From: Davidsoniella eucalypti
Lineage: Eukaryota > Ascomycota > Sordariomycetes > Microascales > Ceratocystidaceae
Direction of reading: 5' to 3'
DNA length: 64,000 nt
Assembly (NCBI GenBank): GCA_004009845.1
Contig: RMBW01000094.1
Location: forward strand, 1-64,000
Under the pieces are notes generated by a model. That model made no database searches, was not told the DNA's origin, and saw only the letters and a program-made list of their open reading frames with translations. Positions 10,745-20,853 of the stretch are shown piece by piece. Position 1 is the first letter of the stretch. The number at the start of each line of letters is the position of its first letter. The translations under genes were made by a program, and so were the position numbers.

Positions 10745-11868
10745 CAACCTTCCCTCCTACAACCCTCGGGGGGGTACCTTTGAGTTCGAGTACCTCCCCC
10801 TCCGTCCAAAGACGAATCTTTCCCCTTCGTCGTGGGTTTTTAAGAGCGACCAGCACATATTCCCAATGCTGCTGTCCATTCTTTTATCTTTTTAGACACT
10901 TGTCTTCATTGATGCATCGAGTTATGAGGCCTTGAGCCCGACTTTTTCCTCTCTCGAGGGATGTTCTCACCAACAATCGCCCCCTTTTCGCCACACTCTT
11001 GCGATCGCTGGTCTCCCGAGTCACTACACTACAAAGCTCAGGGAGACACACTCATACTCGAAGGGCTACCTATTTTTGAAGGTTCCGGAAGCCCAACCCG
11101 CGGCGCGGGAGTCTTGTCGCTGTGCCTCTACCATCGCACCCGACTCGACTACGCCAATTTTCCTCTTTCGACACTCGATCACCAGCCTTGGAGGCGCGTC
11201 GGATGGTGCGGTCACCTGATGACGTGGATGGTAGCCCCACTTAGGGCTTGGGTGATGTCGTTTGAGAGTAGCTCCATCCCCTTGGGGAACCGGAGCCATG
11301 GCCCAAGGGTCGTCTTGATAGACGGCATCTTGGGTTCTTACAGTGGGGAACTAAACATGGCGACTTCAAGCCTATCACGTTAAGTTCCAGCACTGATGCA
11401 CATGTCTCGTGTGCCTGTGGGCTCCCAGAGAGCCCACACATTTTACAAGGTGCCCCATAGCCCGGCACAGATGGTCGCAACCGCAGCCTCGGAACTCTGG
11501 ACTTTGTTCTTGGGACTCCGCTGGGTGCGCTTCGGCTTTCAACCTTCCTCCGAAAGACACATTTTCTTGAAGACTTGTGTCCTCTTCGGTCTCCTTTAGG
11601 TGGGGACTCCGCTGCACAGCGCCCACCGTTCTGACAATTCGTTACACTGTAACAGTGACTCCAGTCACAACCCCCAGTGATGGTTCCCTCTATAACCACT
11701 AGGGTTATACAGGGTTCCACCACACCCTGTGTTTAGAAGCTAGGTACACAAGTAGTTAGTAGATAGACACCGTGCGCATGTCCCTTATGGTGATGGGTGG
11801 GAGCCGCGTCCCAATTTTATTGGCTCGACTCCCCCGCGCTCGTTAATAATAACAAATACAAATACAAA
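10745..11868 (+). mobile_element. Retroposon-like (SINE-like or truncated LINE) insertion
   Basis: 1124 bp bounded by a perfect 15-bp direct repeat. The right end, just before the repeat, is an A-rich tail with AAATAC/AATAA units (about 11845-11868). A-rich 3' end plus a duplication of about 15 bp is the mark of target-primed reverse transcription, as in fungal Tad-type LINEs and SINEs; this also fixes the plus orientation. I see no reverse transcriptase or endonuclease motif, so it is non-autonomous or a 5'-truncated copy. A GTTCGAGTACC at 10784-10794 partly resembles a pol III B box. Several strong hairpins are present (10768-10800, 11416-11438, 11715-11742). Frames inside (a 160-codon minus frame and 95/140-codon plus frames) have no recognised domains. 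Its base composition looks richer in G+C than the flanks. Family not identified. Confidence 0.6.
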
Positions 11869-11883
11869 TTTGGCCAGTCGTGT
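11869..11883. repeat. Right target-site duplication, 15 bp
   Basis: Exact second copy of TTTGGCCAGTCGTGT, immediately after the A-rich tail of the inserted element. Confidence 0.7.
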
Positions 11884-13104
11884 TCCAGTCAAGTGGAGAA
11901 TCCCAACTACCAGACTTGTACATTAATCCAAAATCTGATGGTTGTCGGCTGCAATGTTGTTTCTTTCCCTTTTTATGGTGTACAGCTCGCTGTTTGTCAG
12001 TCTATCCACTTTTATGCCAATCGTTATCGTTGTAAATTGAATATTGTGCTGGCAAGCCACAAACACGATCCTATGGTTCGCCAAGTACAACTACGTATTG
12101 AGGGATGAAGACAAAAACCCAAAAGTAGCTTCCTTCCAAGCTGGATATATGCACACTGTGCATATGACTCCCGAAAGTTGTGTCAAAGCAATTGTGAATT
12201 CCATTTTGCTCTTAGCCTCCTTGACGTGATACTTGATGTTCGGCATTTGATACGAAACTGGTGTCAAGGCAGGCTTAATTTACTAACCCTTGGGTGGATA
12301 GCTTGGGTTGCTTTTTCTTGGTTGGGCTAGTGACCGTTCCACCTTTTTCTTGCGCCTAAAGCTCTATTTTCCCCACCCCCGCTACACGTGCAGCCTTGTT
12401 GAGACTTGGCCACTAAACCACGCTTTTCTAGGACCCTTTTAGGCTTTCAGCGCACCTATACCGCCTGTAACTGCTACTGACAGGCCTCTGCGTCACGTCA
12501 CCAATTTTTCTTCGGCTTCTTTTCCTCTCTTTCTCCTCTTCTGGCTTCGCATATTGGACATTGCTTTTCCTCTTTTCCTCTCGCTCTGCTCGCCGCATGC
12601 CCATTTGTTCATCTCCAGCTTTATCTCTTCGTCAGCGGCTCCGCTCGTTGCATTGCCTCTATTCTCTTTTTCTTGAATTTCTGACTGCTATCCGTCTATC
12701 TTCATTGTCATCCCCGCTGGCAACGGCAGCCTTTAGCTTCTCCAAACTAACCTAGCGCTATCATATCGGCTTAGCACTACCGCAAGCTGCTATAGGCATC
12801 GCTACACCAAGCCAAGAATCGATAGCTCTCCATCAAATTGTAGCAGCCATTCCCCACCATCATAATAACCCTAACTATCGTCTACCTTGCCTACTCTGCT
12901 ACTCTGTTGTCACTTACTTGCAGCCCATCGTTTTGTCCAACGCCAACACCACCACCACCAACATACAACGCCTGACGAACTGACGCTCCACCAGTCGTCG
13001 GCCCTCTTTCTACTTCATCAGCCTAGACATCTTGAGTCTGCCATCCGTCATAACTATTTCCATCACCTACAATAGCATGCTTTTTGTCCCTCATATCTGC
13101 AACA
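11884..13104 (+). promoter_or_regulatory. DCP2 promoter and pyrimidine-rich leader region
   Basis: About 1.2 kb upstream of the DCP2 start. A CRE/ATF-like GCGTCACGTCACC is near 12490, a telomere-like TAACCCTAAC at 12866-12875, and from about 12500 onward the plus strand is rich in CTT/TTC runs, typical of fungal promoters and leaders. Several upstream ATGs are present; the one at 13077 overlaps the DCP2 start. The transcription start cannot be fixed by eye. Confidence 0.5.
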
Positions 13105-13130
13105 ATGTCTTTGCCACAGAGCGAATCTAG
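13077..13130 (+). promoter_or_regulatory. Overlapping upstream ORF on DCP2 (17 codons)
   Basis: ATG at 13077-13079 opens a 17-codon frame ending at TAG 13128-13130. It begins 28 nt before the DCP2 start at 13105 and ends inside exon 1 in a different frame. If included in the mRNA it would compete for initiation. The transcription start site is unknown. Confidence 0.5.
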
Positions 13131-16100
13131 ATCGCTGGAGGACTGTATGTCATCATATCACCCTGTCATATCACCCGGCCCTATCTTCACATAACCCCTC
13201 GTCATCTCATCCCATCCTTTGCACACAATAACCAAACAACTACGTCAATCATATAAACCATATCCCTTTTTTGTCGGCCACAATGCTAACCATACTAAAC
13301 CTTCTCCGATGCTGTACGTAGGGCTCGATGATCTCTGCGCCAGATTCGTCATCAACAACCCCGAGGAAGACTTGTCTTCTATGGAGCGCATCTGTTTCCA
13401 TCTCGAAGAAGCTCAATGGTTCTATGAAGACTTCATCCGCCCATCGAATCCTCATCTGCCTGCTATGACCCTTCGCATCTTCTCTGCCATGATGTTCAAG
13501 CACTGCCCATTGCTCGCCGTATACCCTAAAGAAGCACACGAGAGGGCCTTTGAGCAGTTCTTGCAGTACAAGCAGAGAATTCCCGTCCGTGGCGCCATCA
13601 TGCTCAATGGCCAAATGGATCATGTTGTGTTGGTCAAGGGCTGGAAGAAGACTGCCAGCTGGAGTTTCCCCCGCGGAAAAATCAACAAGGCCGAGGATGA
13701 TCTTGACTGTGCCATCCGTGAAGTCGAGGAAGAGACTGGCTTGGATCTTCGTCAAGCTGGTTTGGTTCCTGATCCAGAGGATGTCAAGTATCTTGACGTC
13801 AACATACGAGAACAGGCTATTCGTCTGTATGTATTCCGAAATGTACCCATGGATACGCGTTTTGAGCCGAAAACCAGAAAGGAAATCTCCAAGGTTGAGT
13901 GGTTCCCATTGTCTGAGCTCCCCTTCTTCAAGAAGAAACACAACCAGACCGATGAAGAGAGCGCCTTTTCGAGCAACAAATTCTACATGGTTGCCCCGTT
14001 TCTAAACCATCTTAAGAAGTGGGTATCGAAGCAAAAACGACAAGATGCTCGTAGACAGGGTGGCAACGATCCATCTCACCTCTCACCTGGTGGAATTCCC
14101 GAGGAAGTTTATGATGAAACTGGAAACCGCGACCCTTTTACAAATTACGATGAACAACAGCAACAAGCTGAGCTATACATGACTAGTCTCGATCTACAGC
14201 ATCTACTCCAAGTCCCTGGCGCCAATGAATTCTCTGGTCAACCAGGAACTTCAGGCAGTGTTCCCCCGCCATCACAAAACGCCGATGAAGCATCTGCTAG
14301 TCTTATGCACCTGCTCAACAACGGTAACGCCAACCACAGCAACAACAATAACCACAATGATGGGAACAATTCCGCCGAAAACGATGATTATGATGGGTCT
14401 TTCGAGAATCCCGACAGCTATCATAAGCCGACCCCTCCTCAACCTGCCCCGTCTGTACCGCCACCTGTTATCAAGCAAACCCCTCCTACAACCATCCACC
14501 ATCCGCAGCCTATCCCCCCACAGGTTCAAAAGGCCAACCTAGATCAAGGCTTGCTAAGCTATGCTACCCCTCCGCCTAACAGTGTCAAAGGCCAGCGACA
14601 GAGCCAAGCCCTCCCGCTTCATATCACCATGGCACAGCAAAGATTACAACAACAGCAGCAGGAGTACCATAGACAACAGCAGCAACAGCAACAGCAACAG
14701 ATACAGGCCCAGCAGCACCAGCCCCAGAATCAACTGCAAGATCTCCAGCATGGCCAACCACAGAGCATCCCAATCCAGAGCTTTAATGGCCAGGGACACC
14801 ATAGCCAACCACAGCAACATGCGGCTGCTGGCCCACCCTATAATGTCCAGTCTCACGGATATCACGAACTACCACAATCTCAATCCCAGCCGGTGCCTGG
14901 CTCCAGCCAGATTGGCAATGGCGCATACGGTCCTAGGCCCGGGTCAGACCAATACATTCCTAACCCACCTCAGCCTAGCGCCAATGCTAGCTATGTCTCT
15001 GGAGAAAGTCTTTCGAACCATAGTAAGGGACTTTTAGGTATGCTCACCAGCAACTCTGCTGAACCTGAAAGTACCCAACAATTCCCAGTTGATATTGAAC
15101 GGCAACGCTCCTGGCCTAACGAGACCTCGGAACAATATTTTGCTAGAATGCAGGACAACCAGAATATCGGCGCCAACCAAGACCAGTACACTCAGAATGG
15201 AGGTGTCGCTCCTATGGACCCCATGGCCATCCACAATAACCAAGCTATCCTAGGCATGATGCATGCACAAAAGCAACATGCACCTCAATCCGAGAAGCAA
15301 CGCTCCACTCTACTGGACATACTGAATGGAGGGGGATCTACCTCGCCTAACCCCAATGATTCGCTATCTGTTCAAGGGCCTAGTAGCTATAGAGAATCCC
15401 CATTGGATAACCAGTCATATAACGGCTCGAGACATGAGGGTGACACAGCTAGCCTCCATCATGCCATGGGCAACTTAGCTATTCATGGTGGCGTTAGACA
15501 ACCGAGTGCTTTGTCCAACTCCAATTATGTCCGCGGCACTGTATCGGTTGAATCACCATTACCGTTACTGCAACATCGCGACTCCGTTTCGCCTAGTATC
15601 GGCGGGCATTCACGGCATTCTCAGACGCCGTACAATTTTGACCGCTCGACACTCGAAAGCACGGCGCCTAGCCAACCAGCAATGGCCAGTCCTCCAATGT
15701 CTGACGCTAATATTGCATCTGGCGCTCCTAAGCAAACTCCGGAACAGAGACAGAAGCTGCTTTCCCTGTTTGGCGGCTCCCCGAGTCAGCAACATGCACA
15801 GGCGCAACCTCCGCAGAGCTATTACCAGCCCACGGGCCAAGCTCAATACGGAATGCCTCAGATGCAGCCCGGATATGGTCATAATTTTCAGACACAAGCT
15901 CTCCCTAAGTACTATGGCTCATCCTACCAGCAATACCAACCGCATCCATTGAGTAACTCGCATATTCCCGATACTACTAGCAACTACTCAGATCACGACA
16001 AGAGCGTAGACCAGCAACAGCAAATGCTTCACCAAATGCATCTCCAGCAATCCAACTACCAGATGAGTGCGCAGCTTCAGCAACAAGAGCAGCAGAAGCA

Positions 16101-16329
16101 ATTACATATCCCTCTACAGGGTCAGACCCAGCAGCACTTGGTTCAACAGGGCCAACAGCCAGGCTACGGCCCTGCAGAGACGTATAGACGCATGCCATCT
16201 GCGACTTCAGCTATGAGTGATGGTACCCACTCTAATGGTGGCAAGAAGACGCCCATTTCACCGGCAGATAGAAACTTCCTACTCAACTATCTACAGTCTA
16301 CAACTACTCAACCTACGGGTAGTAGATAA
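13105..16329 (+). CDS. DCP2: mRNA decapping enzyme catalytic subunit Dcp2
   Basis: Nudix hydrolase that removes the m7G cap in cytoplasmic mRNA decay (P-bodies; with Dcp1, Edc3, Pat1, Lsm1-7). Exon 1 is 13105-13144 (MSLPQSESRSLED plus one base), intron 13145-13321 (donor GTATGT, branch-like GCTAACC near 13283, acceptor TAG), exon 2 13322-16329; 1015 residues. The splice restores WLDDLCARFVINNPEED, the conserved start of the Dcp2 regulatory domain; an open frame from 13219 would replace it with unrelated intron sequence. Nudix box at about residues 132-154 (GKINKAEDDLDCAIREVEEE then TGLD), then Box B through NHLKKWV. Residues beyond about 265 are disordered and rich in Gln/Pro/Asn/Ser with CAG/CAA runs. 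Five LLxxL-type motifs lie in the tail (about 341, 584, 677, 826, 1000). Confidence 0.95.
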
Positions 16330-18118
16330 TAGTTAGAACGGAAAGGATAGGTGGATATCTGCATGTTGGAGGCGCCCATATAGTGTATATGCTGTGTCGT
16401 ATACACGTGGAGCGTACATGCTGTCACGGTTACACATGATATGGTATCATGTGCTGATAGGCTATATTTCAAGAACAGCTTCACATGACGAGCAAATCGA
16501 GCTTATATCACATACATGCTATGCTCTCTTGATCTATGGAGCTTACAGCCTTTTTTGGTCCTTCTTTTTTCTTCTTCTTAGTTTCTTCTCTTCGGGTCAT
16601 CTTGGGGAGTCTTTTGTTGCTTTTATATGCTTCTTCGGATTATGGCCTCGTGGGGAGGGATGGATATTCGGATCGGGAGGATACTATTGTTCTGAAGGGT
16701 CTTTAGTCTTAGTTTGTGTATAAGCGGGGAAGCCAATTATCTTTTGTGTCTTTTTCTTCTTTGGCATATAATTCTGTTGTGTTCATGACACGAGCTTGAC
16801 GTCGATTTCTTTTCTTTTTTCTTTTCTGATTTTCCTTGATTCTTTTCAGTTTATTTAAAGCTTAGCGCAGGGCCATCATCTTTATGTGTTTTTTCTTTTC
16901 TTTTTCTTATTTTAATCATCCCATTCTCGTCATTTTGCTTTTTATCTTCAAGTTTCTTTTTTTTATTTGTCGTCATTCTTCTCTTGAGAATTACCTTGCT
17001 GCATCCTCTTATTGATTTTTTTCGCCTTGTCCACATGATGATGTTGTGTTTCTATTGTTTTCCTCTCCCTTCTTTTCTACCGGCCATTCTTGATGAGTTG
17101 ACATCACGACCTCTATTTCCCCCCTTGTTTCCCTTTATGACATGTTTGGTTGATTTATAAGCAAGCAAGCGAGCGTTGAAACTTTTTGGAATATATTCTA
17201 CATTTATATCCACGTATTTTATTTCTTTCGAAAGTTCTTGGTGACGTGTGACTTGTTTGACTCGTGGATATGGTCGTATTGAATATTCGAGAGTGTTCAT
17301 ATCATCGACAGATGCATATGATGGATAACTAGCGGATTGGAGATATATGCTGATGTTGGATCAATAATACCGCAATATTTGCCGTGGCTAGTGCGAAAGA
17401 AGGGATGAGGAGAAACATACAGAATAGACGATCAAATGAGATTGCAATGTGAGGAAAGGTAATACAGCTATTATACCTATCACGAAGACATGAACCAAAT
17501 AAAGAGCTGAGATGTTCGACTAGAGCATAAAAGTGGGTCCATACTAGATCTAGCAAGCACCTGACCTGGTCTTTGTTATACTTCGGTTAGCAGGACAGTG
17601 CGAAGGCTGGGGCAACTTATAGGTGGCTAAGCCCCTGTAAATCCGAGGCTTTAGAAGCTAGAGGTATCAGAGGTTCAGATGGCCAGCAACTTGTTTATCA
17701 GTCGCCTTGTTTTCTTTCCCCCGTAAACAATCTCAAGCTATCTATCATCTTTCTAAATCTATCACAATCATCTTCATTAGGGCCTCACCCTTCCTGATAA
17801 ATCGCATCTTTAAACTATTTCCGGCATCGCGCTGGACGAGCCATCTTTGAGGGTGTTTTTAGTGCTTTTTCCGAAGACGGCTTATCGCTCAGGTGCCAGC
17901 GATCCCTTATGCTCCATCGCTCTAATTAGGCACGCCATTTAGAGCATTGTGCTTTGGCTAACCAATGACGTCGTGACCGTGTGCTATCGAAACGCAGCTT
18001 TGCCCTACTCTGAGTCTTCCATATCTCTTCTTCTTTCTTCCTGTCGTCTAGAACCTACTGCTCGACCATCGCGCCCTCTTCTGCCGTTCGATCATATCTC
18101 CTTCATTTATATCCTGAC
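16330..18118. other. Intergenic: DCP2 3' flank and ATG15 promoter
   Basis: About 1.8 kb. The first 700 bp after DCP2 is T-rich with no gene. Upstream of ATG15 there is an adjoining CCAAT box (17962-17966) and CRE-like TGACGTCG (17966-17973), about 150 bp from the start, followed by a pyrimidine-rich leader (18010-18110). No other coding evidence. Confidence 0.5.
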
Positions 18119-20221
18119 ATGATGCCGTCGACGTCATCAAGGCGCTCGTTTCGCTTCGGCCTGGATCCTTCTGTGATATCAGGGTGTCTTTTGCTTCTCA
18201 CCGCGTTGAATTTTGGATCCGTTAATGCCGCCGTACAATCCGATGGTATATTCCACCCCGATCTAGTATTACCGCCCGAGCTTCACTTACCCGCCGAGAC
18301 CGAGGCTCCCGCGCCCGCCGAACATAAATTTACTCTGCGCCAGATATTCCATCACGGCACGTACCAGAACCCAGGCTTGCACCGTCGCAAGGATGTGTTC
18401 CACTCTGCCGATGCCGTGTTCCTTGCAGCTGACCATGAAGACGGCTTCGAAAAGGAGATACTCCCGCCACTGGTCATTCAGAGCAAGCCGACCAAGATTC
18501 ATCGCTTGGCCGACCGTCGCCCTGTTGCCGTCGATGCGCTGGTCGACATGACGCGGCGCAGCGGCCAGTTGGAGGCCATGTCACCGACGGCCTGGACCAT
18601 CGACGACATTGCTGGTCCCGATGTCACCGATAAGCAGACGATTCTGAGCTTGGCTCTGATGTGCAGCGACGCATATGTCGAGAACGTAGACCAGCCGGAC
18701 TGGGATGATGTTGGTAGACCGTTTAATCGCAGTGCCGACTTTGGCTGGGAAGGCGACGGTCTCCGTGGACACATCTTCGCTGATGAGTCCAACTCAACCA
18801 TCGTCATTGGCCTCAAGGGCACGTCGCCTGCGCTGTGGGACGGGGAAGGCACCACCTCGAACGACAAGATCAACGACAACCTGTTCTTCAGCTGCTGCTG
18901 TGGTCAACAGGGCCAGTGGTCATGGCACCAGGTGTGCGATTGTGCCACTGGAACCTACTCGTGCAACAACACCTGCGTACGCAAGGAGCTCCAGGAAGAG
19001 CACCGCTACTACACCGCCGTCAAGGAGCTATACACCAACGTCACTGAACTCTATCCTCATGCCGATGTTTGGGTCACGGGCCATTCGCTAGGCGGAGCTG
19101 TTAGTTCTTTCCTTGGCCTGACCTATGGTCTCCCTACAGTTACATTCGAAGCTGTCCCAGATGCCCTGCCGGCCTCGCGTCTAGGTTTACCTGTCCCGCC
19201 AGGCTACATGCAAAGTCTCCAGCAGACTCGCGAGATGACAGGCACATACCACTTTGGCCATACGGCGGATCCTGTGTACATTGGCACCTGCAACGGCGCT
19301 ACAGCAACGTGTACGTATGCCGGGTATGCCATGGAGTCTATCTGCCACACGGGTTACGAATGTGTATGGGACGTCGTTGCTGATAAAGGCTGGCGCGTGG
19401 GAATTGGCACGCACAAGATCCGCGCTGTCATCCGCGACGTCATCCTAAAGTACGACGAAGTGCCGCAGTGTAAGACCACCCCGGATTGCCGTGACTGCGG
19501 CAACTGGCGGATGTACGAGAGTAACGGGTCCGAGACCACAACATCAACATCGTCAAGCTCTTACATGACGTTCACACGCACTCGCACTGAAACCTGCCAG
19601 ACTCCTGGCTGGTGGGGATGTCTGGATGAGTCGACGACCACCGAGACTAGCATTACCTCGACGTCCACTTCAACGTCCACTTCAACGTCCACTTCCACGT
19701 GCAAGACGCCCGGTTGGTTCGGTTGCAAAGACCCCGTGACTGCTACTACTACCTCGGACGTCACATCTTCCACGACCACCACCACGACTCCGGGAGCTAC
19801 AACCACAGAAACGACCTGCCATGAGCCAGGCTGGTGGGGCTGCAATGACCAGACGACTACTACTACGACCGACTCTTCTACGACAACTACATGCAAGACG
19901 CCTGGTTGGTTTGGCTGTAAAGACGAGACCACGACTACCATGGCTACGACATCCTCAGCCCAATCATCGACTACGTGCGTCGTTCCTGGCCGCTTCTTCG
20001 GTTGCTACGACGGGCCCGAGCCGACCGAGGACCGCTCTGCGTCAGCCGCGCCCTCTGCTACGGTACCCAAGTCGGCGGTTTCTACGGCGACCTCTTCAGC
20101 TGTCACTTCGGCTTCGAGTGTGCCGCCCTCGATGACAGGGCGGTGCAGACACCGTAACTGGATCGGTCGGTGTGTGGAATGGTCGAATAAGCAACAGCAG
20201 CTACCGTTAGATGAGATGTAG
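18119..20221 (+). CDS. ATG15: Autophagy-related lipase Atg15
   Basis: Vacuolar lipase that breaks down autophagic and multivesicular bodies; made as a type II membrane glycoprotein of the ER and delivered to the vacuole lumen. Single exon, 700 residues. Residues about 18-37 (ISGCLLLLTALNFGSVNA) are the signal anchor. The class 3 lipase centre is TGHSLGG with Ser323; Asp and His candidates lie in HTADPVYIGTC and IGTHKIRAVIRDV. GYECVWDVVADKGWRVGIGTHKI and CKTTPDCRDCGNW are highly typical of Atg15. The C-terminal 200 residues are unusual: five Cys modules of the form C-x2-PGWxGCxD (Cys at about 493, 528, 567, 592, 620; the last is PGRFFGC) separated by Ser/Thr-rich linkers, ending in GRCRHRNWIGRCVEW. 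The linkers look O-glycosylated. Yeast Atg15 (about 520 residues) lacks this extension. The start is the first of two adjacent ATGs. Confidence 0.93.
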   Translation: MMPSTSSRRSFRFGLDPSVISGCLLLLTALNFGSVNAAVQSDGIFHPDLVLPPELHLPAETEAPAPAEHKFTLRQIFHHGTYQNPGLHRRKDVFHSADAVFLAADHEDGFEKEILPPLVIQSKPTKIHRLADRRPVAVDALVDMTRRSGQLEAMSPTAWTIDDIAGPDVTDKQTILSLALMCSDAYVENVDQPDWDDVGRPFNRSADFGWEGDGLRGHIFADESNSTIVIGLKGTSPALWDGEGTTSNDKINDNLFFSCCCGQQGQWSWHQVCDCATGTYSCNNTCVRKELQEEHRYYTAVKELYTNVTELYPHADVWVTGHSLGGAVSSFLGLTYGLPTVTFEAVPDALPASRLGLPVPPGYMQSLQQTREMTGTYHFGHTADPVYIGTCNGATATCTYAGYAMESICHTGYECVWDVVADKGWRVGIGTHKIRAVIRDVILKYDEVPQCKTTPDCRDCGNWRMYESNGSETTTSTSSSSYMTFTRTRTETCQTPGWWGCLDESTTTETSITSTSTSTSTSTSTSTCKTPGWFGCKDPVTATTTSDVTSSTTTTTTPGATTTETTCHEPGWWGCNDQTTTTTTDSSTTTTCKTPGWFGCKDETTTTMATTSSAQSSTTCVVPGRFFGCYDGPEPTEDRSASAAPSATVPKSAVSTATSSAVTSASSVPPSMTGRCRHRNWIGRCVEWSNKQQQLPLDEM

Positions 20222-20853
20222 TACAGTCATATCTCGTTTGCTCTTTATTTCTTTACGTTGTTTTTCTTTATTATCGCAACATGACAGTTCCTTAACTACC
20301 TGATTACATTTTTGTTTCTGCTTATCTGATGTTCATTTTCTCTCGTTACATAGCATATGTTCTTTGCAGGCGTTTTTTCGTTTCGTTTCTTTCTTTTTCT
20401 GGCGCTTCGACATTCACCAAATTTCGGAAGTGAGATAAGCAGAGAGAAAACAAAGAAAACAGAATGGAACATCACAATTTCTACAATATGCTTTTGGTCT
20501 TTTCTTTATTTCTCACTCTACTTTCTTTCTCTATGAGGTAGCTAATCTATGGCCCAAAGTACCTTTTTATATTTTCTAGTTTTTCTTATATTCATTATCA
20601 TGGACACAGATTGTACATATGTGCATAGTATTGATCACAGAAGACACACACATATATATACATGCATGTCTTATGGCATTAGTTTACACTTTTAGATTAC
20701 TATCACTATACAGTATTTTATATCTACTTTTATTGTAGTCTTTGCCTTTGATTTCGACCAAGAAAAACACACGGGATATCGTATTGTTTGCGGAAATTAT
20801 CTCATCATATATACATTTAAAGCAAGCCTTTCTCTGTCCTCGGCCTGTCTACT
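20222..20853. other. Convergent intergenic between ATG15 and MIS12
   Basis: About 630 bp of T-rich and AT-rich sequence between two stop codons, expected to hold both 3' UTRs and polyadenylation signals. An alternating TA/CA run lies near 20650-20665. No gene. Confidence 0.55.

Noticed and set aside
11241..11723. 160-codon minus-strand frame with CKMC and several Cys inside the inserted element
   Set aside because: Resembles a gag zinc knuckle only loosely, spacing does not match CCHC, and orientation opposes the A-rich tail.
13219..13321. An ATG at 13219 that extends the DCP2 frame upstream
   Set aside because: The residues before LDDLCARF do not fit Dcp2, whereas splicing 13144 to 13322 restores the conserved WLDDLCARF; the segment is intron.
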